Shown here: positions 36,625 to 45,865 of the stretch, piece after piece
Layout of the letters: each line of letters begins with the position of its first letter
Numbering within the stretch: position 1 is the first letter of the stretch
Assembly: GCA_016718505.1 (NCBI GenBank)
Contig: JADKDE010000004.1
Coordinates: 186,001-250,000 of the forward strand
Reading direction: 5' to 3'
Source of the DNA: Saprospiraceae bacterium
Lineage (GTDB): Bacteria; Bacteroidota; Bacteroidia; Chitinophagales; Saprospiraceae
DNA: 64,000 nt
Made by a program: the position numbers and the translations under genes
Notes under the pieces: generated by a model
Database searches by the model: none
Seen by the model: only the letters and a program-made list of their open reading frames with translations
Told to the model about the DNA's origin: nothing

Positions 36625-38751
36625 TTACACCCCTTCATCAATTAAACTGACACTGATTCTTGATCTCTCTAGGTCTAAATCAATGACGGTCACATTCAGC
36701 GCTTGATTCAATTTGAGTTTTTCATTTGGGTCTTGAATGAATTCACGTGAAATTTGAGAAATGTGTAATAAAGCGTTTTCTTTGATTCCGATATCTATAA
36801 ATGCCCCAAATTTTGTGATATTTGACACGGTTCCTCTTAGTTTCATGCCGATTGCAAGATCTGTCATTTTTTGTACCCTTTGGTCAAATTCTATTGGCTC
36901 GGCTTCTCCTCGGATATCTACTTCTGGTTTGTCTAGTGCTGCCATGATATCGGTAAGAGTCGGTAATCCTACCTTGTCATTTGTGAAGTTTTTTAAGTCT
37001 ACAGATTTCCTTAAATTTTCGTTTTTAATAAAATCCAAAGTTAATATTTTAAAACTTTTTGACATTTTATCAATGATTGCATAGGACTCGGGGTGAACAG
37101 CTGTATTGTCTAGTGGATTAAGCGATTCTTTTACTCTTAAAAAGCCAGCGGCTTGTTCAAATACTTTCGACCCTAATCTTGGGACATTTTTGAGTGCATC
37201 CCTTGATTTAAAATTTCCGTTTTCATCCCTATACTTTATTATATTTTGAGCTAGGTTCTTGCTGATACCCGACACGTGTGCCAGTAAATGTTCTGAAGCA
37301 GTGTTCAATTGAACCCCAATTGTGTTCACACATTGTTGCACGGTGTATTCTAGATTGTTTTTAAGTAAAGTTGGATTTACTTCATGTTGATATTGGCCTA
37401 CACCAATGGACTTTGGATCTATCTTGACCAATTCGGCCATAGGATCTTGGAGTCTTCTGGCGATGGAAATGGCTCCCCTCACCGTTATGTCTAAATTTGG
37501 AAATTCTTCGATGGCAACTTTTGAAGCTGAATAAATGGAGGCTCCCGCTTCTGATACCAAATATATATTGAGTATTTTATTGAAATTATTTTTATAGAGA
37601 AATTCAACAGTTTCTCTGCCTGCGGTTCCATTTCCAACACCTATCGCTTGAATTTTGTGCCTTTCTATAATTCTTTTAAGGATTGCAATTGCTTCGGTAG
37701 TTTTTCCTTCATTAAAAAATGGAAAAATGGTCGCATTATCTATAAAGGTTCCATTTTTGTCGATGCATGCGATTTTACATCCTGTCCTAAAGCCAGGATC
37801 AATACCTAATATGTTACAATTTGCAAGGATTGGAGCCAACAACAGTTGTGAGAGATTTTTACCAAAAATATCAATTGCTTCTATATCAGCTTTTTCTTTT
37901 AATTGACTACGTATTTCATTTTCAATGCTAGGACCAAGCAATCTTTGATAGCTATCTTTCAAGGCCTCTTCCACAATGTCCGAACTATCGTTTCGATATC
38001 GTGACAAACAGAGTGAACCAAGTTGATATATGGTGTGCTCTGGATCTGGTCCGATATTTACGGATAATATTTTCTCTTTTTCTCCGCGGAAAATGGCTAA
38101 AAGTCGGTGGGAGGGAATCTTTGAAGATTTTTCATGAAAATCAAAATAGTCCTTATAAGTAGCACCATCTTTTTCTTTGTTTTTTGCAACTTTTGCCTCT
38201 AAGACAGAGTGCTTATCAAAAATGGTACGACAGCGATTTCTAATTTCAGGATTTTCACTTATCCACTCGGCTATAATGTCTTTAGCACCTGCGATGGCTT
38301 CTTCTACTGTGCCAATTTCATTTGAAAGATATTGTCTCGCTCTATGATACGGGTCGCCATTTTGTTGACTAAATATCCAAGTAGCGAGAGGTTCCAAACC
38401 TTTTTCTTTGGCAATAGAAGCCCGTGTTTTTTTCTTTGGCTTGAAAGGAAGGTAAAGGTCTTCTAGTACCGAAGATATCCATGTTTCTTCGATTTTCTTT
38501 TTTAATTCGGGTGTTAATGCACCTTGAGACTCAATCGTCTCTAAGATCATTTTTTTTCGATCTACAAGCGCTGTCAACCGCTGATTTTCATCAAAAATTG
38601 CCTTTATCTGTGTTTCATCAAGGCCTTGCGTAGCCTCTTTTCTATACCTGGCTATAAATGGTATGGTACAGCCTTTCTCAAATAAATCTAAAACAGATTC
38701 GACTTGTTTGATATTTATATTTAACTGGGTGGCAATGATGTTATTAATCAT
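36625..38751 (-). CDS. tex: Tex-family RNA-binding transcription accessory protein
   Basis: This 708-residue Tex protein has the canonical order. A helical N-terminal region (GCTIPFIARYRKEATQGLDE) comes first. A YqgF-like domain follows near 320-450 (NILGIDPGFRTGCKIACID, then GVGNGTAGRETVEFLYK). A helix-hairpin-helix part contains SGISKNLAQNIIKYRDENG, and a C-terminal S1 domain (GMKLRGTVSNITKFGAFIDI) covers the last 80 residues. Tex binds RNA polymerase-associated nucleic acid and is widely conserved. Confidence 0.95.
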   Translation of the reverse strand: MINNIIATQLNINIKQVESVLDLFEKGCTIPFIARYRKEATQGLDETQIKAIFDENQRLTALVDRKKMILETIESQGALTPELKKKIEETWISSVLEDLYLPFKPKKKTRASIAKEKGLEPLATWIFSQQNGDPYHRARQYLSNEIGTVEEAIAGAKDIIAEWISENPEIRNRCRTIFDKHSVLEAKVAKNKEKDGATYKDYFDFHEKSSKIPSHRLLAIFRGEKEKILSVNIGPDPEHTIYQLGSLCLSRYRNDSSDIVEEALKDSYQRLLGPSIENEIRSQLKEKADIEAIDIFGKNLSQLLLAPILANCNILGIDPGFRTGCKIACIDKNGTFIDNATIFPFFNEGKTTEAIAILKRIIERHKIQAIGVGNGTAGRETVEFLYKNNFNKILNIYLVSEAGASIYSASKVAIEEFPNLDITVRGAISIARRLQDPMAELVKIDPKSIGVGQYQHEVNPTLLKNNLEYTVQQCVNTIGVQLNTASEHLLAHVSGISKNLAQNIIKYRDENGNFKSRDALKNVPRLGSKVFEQAAGFLRVKESLNPLDNTAVHPESYAIIDKMSKSFKILTLDFIKNENLRKSVDLKNFTNDKVGLPTLTDIMAALDKPEVDIRGEAEPIEFDQRVQKMTDLAIGMKLRGTVSNITKFGAFIDIGIKENALLHISQISREFIQDPNEKLKLNQALNVTVIDLDLERSRISVSLIDEGV

Positions 38752-38817
38752 GGGCTTTATTTATTTTTGGTTGTTATTTTGTAACTTTGTATATCAATTA
38801 ATTTAAATGTCAATAAT

Positions 38818-39078
38818 ATGAAAAAATATGCTTCTATTTATGTGATAATTATTTTACTGGCAATCACTATAATCCCGTTTGAAATATTCGCTCAATGTCC
38901 GATGTGTAAAATGGCCGCTGAATCTGACATGAGAGCTGGAGGAACCGCAGGAAAAGGTTTAAATACTGGAATTTTATATTTACTGGCAATGCCTTATCTA
39001 TTGGTGGGACTGATGTTCTATTATTGGAGAAAAAAAAATGCCCAGACACCCATCGAAAGCGATTTTAGTAAGAACTAA
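38818..39078 (+). CDS. Small membrane protein with CPMCKM motif
   Basis: This encodes 86 residues with a signal or first helix (YVIIILLAITIIPFEIFAQ), then CPMCKMAAESDMRAGGTAGK, a second helix (GILYLLAMPYLLVGLMFYYW) and a basic end. The CxxCK pair just after the first helix may bind metal or be redox active. Similar small proteins occur in many Bacteroidota, but I know no function. A perfect -7 box TAACTTTG (38782-38789) lies upstream. Confidence 0.75.
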   Translation: MKKYASIYVIIILLAITIIPFEIFAQCPMCKMAAESDMRAGGTAGKGLNTGILYLLAMPYLLVGLMFYYWRKKNAQTPIESDFSKN

Positions 39079-39116
39079 AAAAAAAGCCATAAACAGTATC
39101 ATCTGCTTATGACCTT
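39071..39116. terminator. Possible bidirectional terminator
   Basis: GCCATAAACAG and CTGCTTATGAC face each other around a short loop, with two mismatched positions, between convergent genes. A run of A precedes the stem (T run on the minus strand) and a short T stretch follows. Confidence 0.35.
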
Positions 39117-39138
39117 TAATTCTATTTAATTGGAAATA

Positions 39139-39627
39139 CTAGAAAGTATATCTTACCGCCAAACCTCCAATTGCTGACCCAAAGCCATCATAATAGCCGG
39201 TTAACCAAAATGTTGGCATCCAGTCTAAAGAAAGATTTATCGGTGTGTTAGCAAATTTGTAATCAAGGCCAATGTTTCCAGAAATACCAATGGAAGTTTT
39301 ACCTGCATCATCAGCAAGGTACCCAGAATCCCAAGAATAAAATGCCGCTTGCAATCCCCCACCATAATACCAAGAAAGTCCTGAAACACTCTCAATTGGA
39401 TTGTGGATTTGATATAAAGCACCGATATTTACAGATCTATATGAAGCCCAAGATCTGAATCCTCCCATTAATTCTAGAGCAGCTTTGTCATTTAGAAAAG
39501 TCTTGTAACTAACTGAAAGAGGGTAACCAAGTCTAAGTCCAATTGCACTTTTGTATTCCTGAGCAGAAGCGGATTGGTTAAAGCCGATAACCATTCCCAA
39601 AACTAATAATAATAACAGTTTTTTCAT
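39139..39627 (-). CDS. Outer-membrane beta-barrel protein
   Basis: This encodes 162 residues with a signal peptide (MKKLLLLLVLGMVIGFNQSASAQ). The mature part is an alternating-strand barrel (AIGLRLGYPLSVSYKTFL, then NIGLDYKFANTPINLSLDW) that ends in an aromatic residue (IGGLAVRYTF), as expected for insertion by the barrel machinery. Function is unknown. Confidence 0.8.
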   Translation of the reverse strand: MKKLLLLLVLGMVIGFNQSASAQEYKSAIGLRLGYPLSVSYKTFLNDKAALELMGGFRSWASYRSVNIGALYQIHNPIESVSGLSWYYGGGLQAAFYSWDSGYLADDAGKTSIGISGNIGLDYKFANTPINLSLDWMPTFWLTGYYDGFGSAIGGLAVRYTF

Positions 39628-39703
39628 TGTTAAAAATTTTGTGATTTAAAATTTATTGACAACACAAAGATAGTATTTTACATATAAAATTGCAAAGTAA
39701 AAA

Positions 39704-40084
39704 TCAGAATTTAAAGGCTAAAATAATCCATGAAATAATCATCAAAAGGCCTCCAATTGGGGTGATTGGGCCCAATAACCATAGAAAATTGTGGAAAAAG
39801 CTAATGGGCGAAATACTCAAGAAATAAAGTGAAAAACTAAAGCAAATAATTCCTACAAATTGGAGCCAATAGACATTTTTTATATCTATTTTTTTAATTT
39901 CAGCTAATACTAAAATCCCCAATAATCCAATAGCTCCGACAAAGTGATAAAATTGTCCCGTCTTGAATATTTCGAGGTGATATGGATCCAATTTACTCTT
40001 GAGAAAGTGAGCTCCAAATGCCCCTAATATGATGGCTAGGGCTATAAAAAGTAGAGTTAATTTGATTTTCAGTGAATTTCCCAT
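39704..40084 (-). CDS. DUF423-family membrane protein
   Basis: This encodes 126 residues with four helices and the DUF423 marks: IILGAFGAHFLKSKL near the N-terminus, FKTGQFYHFVGAIGLLGI in the second helix and LGPITPIGGLLMIISW at the end. The start at 40084 matches the family; an in-frame ATG at 40126 would add a hydrophilic leader. It overlaps the end of ung by 16 bp, so the two are co-transcribed. Function unknown. Confidence 0.88.
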   Translation of the reverse strand: MGNSLKIKLTLLFIALAIILGAFGAHFLKSKLDPYHLEIFKTGQFYHFVGAIGLLGILVLAEIKKIDIKNVYWLQFVGIICFSFSLYFLSISPISFFHNFLWLLGPITPIGGLLMIISWIILAFKF

Positions 40085-40746
40085 GCTATTTCTTTTAAAT
40101 TTTTTGAAACTAAATATTTGTTGCAAGCGGAAAAATGATTATTTCCAACGAATGAATTACCAGCTAGAGGGGAGGGGTGTCTTGATTCGAGAATAAAATG
40201 TTTTTTTTGATCGATCAAACTTTTTTTATTCTGTGCATGATTGCCCCATAGCATAAATACGATATTTTCTTTGTGATCAGAGATGTTTCTTATCGCAGCA
40301 TCAGTGAATATTTCCCAGCCAAAATTCTTGTGCGAAGCGGGTTTATTTGCCTCGACGGTCAGGATAGAATTGAGCAAGAGAACCCCTTGTTGTGCCCACT
40401 CTGTCAAATCTCCATGTTTGGGAATTGCTGCCCCTAAATCTCTATTAATCTCCTTGTAGATATTCCTGAGAGAAGGTGGAATTTGGGTATTTTTTGGAAC
40501 GGAAAAACTTAGGCCCATGGCTTGACCTGGTTGATGGTAAGGGTCTTGTCCGATGATTACGACTTTGACTGATTCCCAAGGTGTCAAATTGAACGCATTG
40601 AAGATCAAATGCCCTTGTGGATAGATAATCGCATTGTGATTTTTGGCTTCAATAAGTTTTGATTTGAGCTCAATAAAATATGGTTTTGTGAATTCCATTT
40701 CTAGAACCTTTAGCCATCCTTCCTCCAATTGTATTTGACTCGCCAT
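40069..40746 (-). CDS. ung: Uracil-DNA glycosylase, family 1
   Basis: This 225-residue enzyme removes uracil from DNA. The water-activating loop GQDPYH is at 66-71 (Asp68), the uracil-binding region contains GVLLLNSILTVE, FMLWGNHAQNK follows, and the DNA-intercalation loop HPSPLAG has the catalytic His190. The start at 40746 is preferred over an ATG at 40785, which lies next to the upstream terminator hairpin. Confidence 0.96.
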   Translation of the reverse strand: MASQIQLEEGWLKVLEMEFTKPYFIELKSKLIEAKNHNAIIYPQGHLIFNAFNLTPWESVKVVIIGQDPYHQPGQAMGLSFSVPKNTQIPPSLRNIYKEINRDLGAAIPKHGDLTEWAQQGVLLLNSILTVEANKPASHKNFGWEIFTDAAIRNISDHKENIVFMLWGNHAQNKKSLIDQKKHFILESRHPSPLAGNSFVGNNHFSACNKYLVSKNLKEIAWEIH

Positions 40747-40776
40747 ACTTGCAATTTCTTTTTTATCTATAATAAA

Positions 40777-40804
40777 ATAGGTCACCCAATTACAAGTGAC
40801 CTAT
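40777..40804 (-). terminator. Terminator after the S46 peptidase gene
   Basis: The arms 40777-40785 (ATAGGTCAC) and 40796-40804 (GTGACCTAT) are perfectly complementary around a 10-nt loop. On the minus strand a TTTTATTATA stretch follows. It sits between the end of the S46 peptidase gene and the start of ung, and so separates the two transcripts. Confidence 0.65.
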
Positions 40805-40833
40805 CTATCTTTTAATAAACTTTAAATGTTTAT

Positions 40834-43041
40834 TTATGCCCTTTTTTTGCCTTTAATGGGTACTATTTTGGCAGCTGGAGTCTTGCTTAATGACATTTCC
40901 TTCACCAAATGTCCAGCATCCGCATATTTGTCTATCACGAACAAAACATATCTTATATCGACCATGATGCTTCTTACGATATCCTCATCAAAGTAAATAT
41001 CACTCATGACGCCTTCCCAAGAACCATCAAATAACAAGCCAAGCAATCTTCCTTTCGCATCCAAGACAGGACTTCCAGAGTTGCCCCCAGTAGTTTGGGC
41101 TGTCCCAATGAAGTTCACAGGTAATTTTCCGTGCTCTCCATATTGACCATAATCCTTTTTATTGTACAAATCTATTAACTTTTCTGGTACGTCAAATTCA
41201 TAATCACCAGGTTTATATTTTTCCATAACACCTTCGAGGTAAGTCATGTGGTTGTAGCGAACCGCATCGCGTGGTGTATATCCAGCAACTTTGCCGTAAG
41301 CGACTCTTAGTGTACTATTGGCGTCAGGAAAATACTTTTTCTCAGGGAACACCTCCATTTGAGCAGCCATATATCCTCTTTTTTGAGAATTAATCTTAGC
41401 TATTAAATCATTATAATTTGGTTGAACATCTCTTTCATAGTTCGCCACATAAGACTTAGCGAATAGATAAGCAGGATCTTCTTTAATTCTGCTCACAATA
41501 CTCTCCGCTTGATCACCAGCCAAGAGGGACTTGAACTGGTCGATATTAGTTAGTTTGGTGCCAGCGTAGATGCCAGAAATCCATTTTTCATAACTATTGT
41601 TGTTGTCCTTAAGCGCATTTTTTGCATAATCAGGAACAAAACTTGGATCAACTTTATTGTTGTAAAGTTCAACTAGGGTTGTTAAAACTTTTTTATCTAA
41701 GTCCGGACTATAATCCTTGTAAAACCTATCGATATCGCCTATTATTTTATCTCTTCTTTCCAAAAAGGCCTTTTCTCCACTAGCCTCGTAAAGTTTATTC
41801 AAACGATCTAATTGAAGGGCCAATCCTGGCAATTCACTATTCCTAATAAATATTTCAGTAAAATAGTCACGTGTCATTGAGTATTTTTCTATGGCCTTAT
41901 AATTTTTTTCAAATTCAGGTAAAATATTGCCATATTTACCTAAAAGGGTTGAATTGTTGTTCAGCCTTCTAGTGAATTCTTTCTCATAAGCTCTCTTTTT
42001 CTCAACAGCTTTGAATGATTTCAATCCTTGCGTTTCTCCTATCCATTTTTTCCAATAATTGGATATACTTGCAAATTTTGAAGCATACATGATTTTTGTC
42101 TTTGGATCTTCTCTCATGGCTGCACCCACGATTTTTAATGCTGCATCTCTAACTTCCACTCGCGTTGGATTGGTGACATTTTGTATTTGCTCAACAGCAA
42201 CAGCGGGAAGATATGAATCCGTACGTCCTGGGAATCCCATCACCAAATTGAAGTCACCTTCTTTGACTCCGTCCATCGAAATATTGAGGTGATATTTGGG
42301 TTTCATTGGAATATTGTCTTCAGAATATTCGGCGGGCTTACCATTTTTATCTGTATAAACTCTGAAAACTGAAAAATCACATGTGTGTCTAGGCCACATC
42401 CAATTGTCGGTATCTACTCCAAAATTACCGATGGATGAAGGTGGCGCTCCCACGAATCTAACATCCTTGTAAGTCACCGTAATGAATGCAAAATACTGAT
42501 TGCCTTCAAAAAAAGAACGAACTGCTACATCTTCATAAGATTCTTTCTTAATACCAGCTCTTACTTTTGACAAATTTCGATCTATTTGGCTCTGTCTTTC
42601 TTTATCGGTCATGTCTGATCTAACAGAGTCTAAAACTTGTTTTGTTACATCATCAATCCTTGAAATAAACATCACAGTCAATCCTGGAGAAGGAATTTCA
42701 TCTTTCATTGTTTTAGCCCAAAAACCATCTTTAAGATAGTTATGATCTAGCGTAGAATGACTTTGAATGGTGCTATAGCCGCAATGGTGATTGGTCAATA
42801 ACAAACCTTGAGAAGAAACCAATTCTGAAGTACAACCGCCTCCAAACTGTCCAACGGCATCTTTTAGGCTCCCTTTGTTTACACTATAAATGTCTTCGGC
42901 AGTAATTTTCATGCCTAATTTTTTCATTTCAGCCTCGTTATAACCTTTAAGAAGCATTGGCAACCACATTCCCTCATTAGCGCGAACATAGAATGAAAGA
43001 GAAAGCGTGATCATTAGCAACCATAATTTTATGCTATTCAT
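40834..43041 (-). CDS. S46-family dipeptidyl peptidase (DPP7/DPP11 type)
   Basis: This 735-residue periplasmic serine peptidase has a signal peptide (IKLWLLMITLSLSFYVRA). The catalytic His lies in TNHHCGYS (85-86), the Asp region in DNWMWPRHTCDFSVFRVY, and the nucleophile Ser in TGGNSGSPVLDAKGRL. S46 enzymes release dipeptides from peptides and let asaccharolytic Bacteroidota use protein. The residue after FD in LLFDGSWEG is Gly rather than Arg, which as I recall points to a DPP7-like preference for hydrophobic P1 residues over the acidic preference of DPP11; that subtype call is tentative. Confidence 0.93.
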   Translation of the reverse strand: MNSIKLWLLMITLSLSFYVRANEGMWLPMLLKGYNEAEMKKLGMKITAEDIYSVNKGSLKDAVGQFGGGCTSELVSSQGLLLTNHHCGYSTIQSHSTLDHNYLKDGFWAKTMKDEIPSPGLTVMFISRIDDVTKQVLDSVRSDMTDKERQSQIDRNLSKVRAGIKKESYEDVAVRSFFEGNQYFAFITVTYKDVRFVGAPPSSIGNFGVDTDNWMWPRHTCDFSVFRVYTDKNGKPAEYSEDNIPMKPKYHLNISMDGVKEGDFNLVMGFPGRTDSYLPAVAVEQIQNVTNPTRVEVRDAALKIVGAAMREDPKTKIMYASKFASISNYWKKWIGETQGLKSFKAVEKKRAYEKEFTRRLNNNSTLLGKYGNILPEFEKNYKAIEKYSMTRDYFTEIFIRNSELPGLALQLDRLNKLYEASGEKAFLERRDKIIGDIDRFYKDYSPDLDKKVLTTLVELYNNKVDPSFVPDYAKNALKDNNNSYEKWISGIYAGTKLTNIDQFKSLLAGDQAESIVSRIKEDPAYLFAKSYVANYERDVQPNYNDLIAKINSQKRGYMAAQMEVFPEKKYFPDANSTLRVAYGKVAGYTPRDAVRYNHMTYLEGVMEKYKPGDYEFDVPEKLIDLYNKKDYGQYGEHGKLPVNFIGTAQTTGGNSGSPVLDAKGRLLGLLFDGSWEGVMSDIYFDEDIVRSIMVDIRYVLFVIDKYADAGHLVKEMSLSKTPAAKIVPIKGKKRA

Positions 43042-43200
43042 CTTTGTTAAAATTTTTTATGTATTCAATAATTACTTTACAATGCAAATATGGTATTTTT
43101 GTAAGAATTTACTTCAACTTGATGTATTTTTTCGACTAAAATAACCAATTTCGTGGTACTATTTTATTAATTTCTCAGTTTTCTCCAACATTTAAATATT

Positions 43201-43701
43201 ATGACATTAAGAGATTTGTTTCTAGCGGCTTCTGAAAATCCTTTTCCGATTTATATTTACTTCATTTGTCTGCCACTTTTTGCTTTTTTGTGGGGAATTC
43301 TGACTCAGAAAGAAAAGCCCAATTCCTCTTTGATTTATGGATTTTCGATATTAATTTTTTTAGCAGTCATACCAGGCGTATTTGCATTGCTTTTAGCCGT
43401 ATATTTATTTATGTTTGAAAGGCAAAGCGTTTGGGATATGAATATTTTGATTCAAATTTTGCCAATTATAATGATGGTACTGACTTTGAAAATTATCAAG
43501 AAATACGTTCCATTCGAATTAATTCCTGGATTTGATAAAATATCAAAATTTATTGCAATCATCGCAGTGATTATGATCACCATGTGGTTGTTGGACAAAA
43601 CACATATTTTGGTTATTTCATTTGTCCCAATTTACGTGATATTTTTAGGAATTGTTATCGTGTATTTTTTAATAAGATATTTACTTTCAAAAACCATATA
43701 A
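43201..43701 (+). CDS. Hydrophobic membrane protein of unknown function
   Basis: This encodes 166 residues with five predicted helices (IYIYFICLPLFAFLWGIL, IYGFSILIFLAVIPGVFALL, LIQILPIIMMVLTLKII, FIAIIAVIMITMWLL and VISFVPIYVIFLGIVIVYFL). No charged signature or known family is visible. It lies 48 nt upstream of the sigma factor gene on the same strand and may be co-transcribed. Confidence 0.65.
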   Translation: MTLRDLFLAASENPFPIYIYFICLPLFAFLWGILTQKEKPNSSLIYGFSILIFLAVIPGVFALLLAVYLFMFERQSVWDMNILIQILPIIMMVLTLKIIKKYVPFELIPGFDKISKFIAIIAVIMITMWLLDKTHILVISFVPIYVIFLGIVIVYFLIRYLLSKTI

Positions 43702-43749
43702 GTCGGGTATCTGTCTAGATATTTAGAAAAAAAAATTTAAAAATCATAA

Positions 43750-44316
43750 ATGGATCAAAAACTAAAGGATTCTGACAAAGACATATTTGAGAAAGAGCTG
43801 TTTCCGCATCTTCAATCTGTCACCAAATATGCCTATTTTATGACTTTAAATGAAGAAGATGCCAAGGATTTGGTACAAGATACCTATATGCGCGCCATAA
43901 GATCGCTGGATTCTTTCGAGAAAGGAACTAATGCCAAGGCGTGGTTGTTTAAAATATGTAAGAACGGTTATATCAATAGGTACAGGCAGTTGCTAAAAAG
44001 ACCCAAACTTGTTGATATAGACGATGTGGGGATTGGAGATCAGATCGATGCAGGAAATAAGCCAGAAAAGAACGAATTTGATAAATTAATTGATAATTCA
44101 ACCTTGGGCGATGAGGTTTCATCAGCAGTAAATTCCTTGCCTCTGGATTATCGAACAGTGATAATACTCTGTGATGTTGAGGGATTTTCTTATGAGGAAA
44201 TAAGCCAAATATTGGATGTCCCCATAGGAACAGTCAGGTCGAGACTACACCGCGCGAGGAAGCTATTGAAAGAAAAATTAAAAAATTATGCTCAACAATT
44301 TGGGTATTTGAATTGA
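43750..44316 (+). CDS. ECF-type RNA polymerase sigma factor
   Basis: This encodes 188 residues. Sigma region 2 spans about 15-85 (FPHLQSVTKYAYFMTLNEED, then AKDLVQDTYMRAIRSLDSF). Region 4, near 125-180, contains LPLDYRTVIILCDVEGFSY and a helix-turn-helix EEISQILDVPIGTVRSRLHR. No anti-sigma gene lies beside it: the next ORF is a 64-residue unknown protein, then prfA. It directs core polymerase to a small regulon I cannot identify. Confidence 0.93.
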   Translation: MDQKLKDSDKDIFEKELFPHLQSVTKYAYFMTLNEEDAKDLVQDTYMRAIRSLDSFEKGTNAKAWLFKICKNGYINRYRQLLKRPKLVDIDDVGIGDQIDAGNKPEKNEFDKLIDNSTLGDEVSSAVNSLPLDYRTVIILCDVEGFSYEEISQILDVPIGTVRSRLHRARKLLKEKLKNYAQQFGYLN

Positions 44317-44361
44317 ATAAATGCTATTTTTACAGTCGTTAATTGTATTAAAAAATAAACT

Positions 44362-44556
44362 ATGGGTAATTTAGATCCTGCAAGCAATCAAACAAAACCA
44401 TCAAAACTCAGTGCTGGCGTGGTTTTAGCACCAATGCATAACCGTAGGGGCAACTACCAACTTCGTAGATTAATCCAAGATAAGCTCGAAACCCCAGAAT
44501 TAAGTCAGGAATTTATCCAATCAATAAAGGATATCGCCGTAGTTAAAAAATACTAG
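44362..44556 (+). CDS. Small basic protein of unknown function
   Basis: This encodes 64 residues, hydrophilic and basic, without a signal or membrane segment. It contains MHNRRGNYQLRRLIQDKLE and a helical C-terminal half. It sits 45 nt after the sigma factor gene and 73 nt before prfA. It is too short and charged for a typical anti-sigma factor with a membrane helix, but a small cytosolic regulator is possible. Confidence 0.55.
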   Translation: MGNLDPASNQTKPSKLSAGVVLAPMHNRRGNYQLRRLIQDKLETPELSQEFIQSIKDIAVVKKY

Positions 44557-44629
44557 CAAATTTTATTTTTTGTTTTTTTAATGGAAATCATCTTTTTTCC
44601 AATAGCCCATTCATTAATTAAATATTATT

Positions 44630-45703
44630 ATGATCGCCAAACTGGAATCCATCCGCGATAGATTTCTCACTATTGAAGAGCAAATTTCGGATCCTCAATT
44701 GATGTCGGATATGGACCGGTATGCCAAATTGAATAAAGAATACGTAGAGTTGCGGCCATTCGTTGAAATTTTAAATAAATATAAAATAACTGCTGCCAAC
44801 GCCCAAAATGCCAAGGAAATCATCTCTGCTGAGTCCGATGCTGAGCTTAGAGAATTGGCCAAAGAGGAGCTCAATGAATTGTTGCCCGAAATCGATAGGA
44901 TGGAGGAAGAGATAAAAATGATGCTCATACCTAAAGATCCTGAAGACACGAAAGATGCCATTTTCGAGATAAGATCAGGTACAGGAGGAGATGAAGCCAG
45001 TATTTTCGCTGGAGATCTATACCGCATGTACACGAAATACTTTGATACCAAAGGCTGGAAATATGAAGCCCTGTCGGTCAATGAAGGCACGCAAGGAGGG
45101 TACAATAAAGTAGAGTTGGAAGTGACTGGCGACAACGTTTTTGGTATGCTAAAATTTGAGTCTGGAGCTCATCGGGTTCAAAGAATCCCCAAAACCGAAA
45201 GCCAAGGAAGAGTCCATACGAGTGCAGCGACTGTCGTGGTGATGCCCATTTTAGAGTTTGAGGACGTGGACATCAATAAAGCTGACATCAAGACGGATAC
45301 ATTTAGAGCGAGTGGCGCTGGAGGACAGCACGTTAATAAAACTGAATCTGGAGTGCGATTTACACACTTGCCTACTGGAATAGTTGCGGAGAGTACGGAA
45401 GCAAGATCGCAGATAAAAAATAGAGAAATAGCCATGTCTCGTTTGATCGCAGAGATTCAAAAGGAAAAAAGAGACAAAGTATTCAACGAACAAGCTGCCA
45501 TCAGAAAGTCCTTGGTAGGGAGTGGTGACAGATCAGATAAAATTCGAACCTATAATTATCCCCAAAATAGATTGACGGATCATAGAATCAACTTGACTCT
45601 TTACAATTTGGATTCCGTAATGGAGGGTAATATCAATGATATCATCGAAGCATTGAGACTGTATGAAAATACACAAAAGCTACAGACTGGCAGCGACGAT
45701 TGA
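44630..45703 (+). CDS. prfA: Peptide chain release factor 1
   Basis: This 357-residue release factor reads UAA and UAG. It has the GGQ catalytic motif at about 231-233 in GAGGQHVNKTESGVRFTH, the domain 2 segment around HRVQRIPKTESQGRVHTSA and the C-terminal region with YNYPQNRLTDHRI. The stop codon abuts the stop of the convergent TonB receptor gene with no bases between. Confidence 0.96.
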   Translation: MIAKLESIRDRFLTIEEQISDPQLMSDMDRYAKLNKEYVELRPFVEILNKYKITAANAQNAKEIISAESDAELRELAKEELNELLPEIDRMEEEIKMMLIPKDPEDTKDAIFEIRSGTGGDEASIFAGDLYRMYTKYFDTKGWKYEALSVNEGTQGGYNKVELEVTGDNVFGMLKFESGAHRVQRIPKTESQGRVHTSAATVVVMPILEFEDVDINKADIKTDTFRASGAGGQHVNKTESGVRFTHLPTGIVAESTEARSQIKNREIAMSRLIAEIQKEKRDKVFNEQAAIRKSLVGSGDRSDKIRTYNYPQNRLTDHRINLTLYNLDSVMEGNINDIIEALRLYENTQKLQTGSDD

Positions 45704-45865
45704 TTAGAAGAACAATGTCAACCCAACACTTGGCAAAAACGGTAGCTGATTAATCCTCGTATAATTTATTCTGTCAAAATAAAATATATTCTGGCGATCT
45801 AAAATGTTTGTAGCACTTGCATGTGCTTCCAATTTTAGATTTTTGCTGAATTCGATGGTCTTCTT
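45704..45865 (-). CDS. TonB-dependent receptor, last beta-strands (frameshifted tail)
   Basis: This tail lies in a different frame from the rest of the receptor. It reads KKTIEFSKNLKLEAHASATN, then ILDRQNIFYFDRINYTRI and ends LPSVGLTLFF, the aromatic-ended last strands expected of an outer-membrane barrel. The frame change falls in the T4 run at 45864-45867, where one extra base (A on the coding strand) is present. Removing it gives an uninterrupted receptor. Confidence 0.7.
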   Translation of the reverse strand, partial: KKTIEFSKNLKLEAHASATNILDRQNIFYFDRINYTRINQLPFLPSVGLTLFF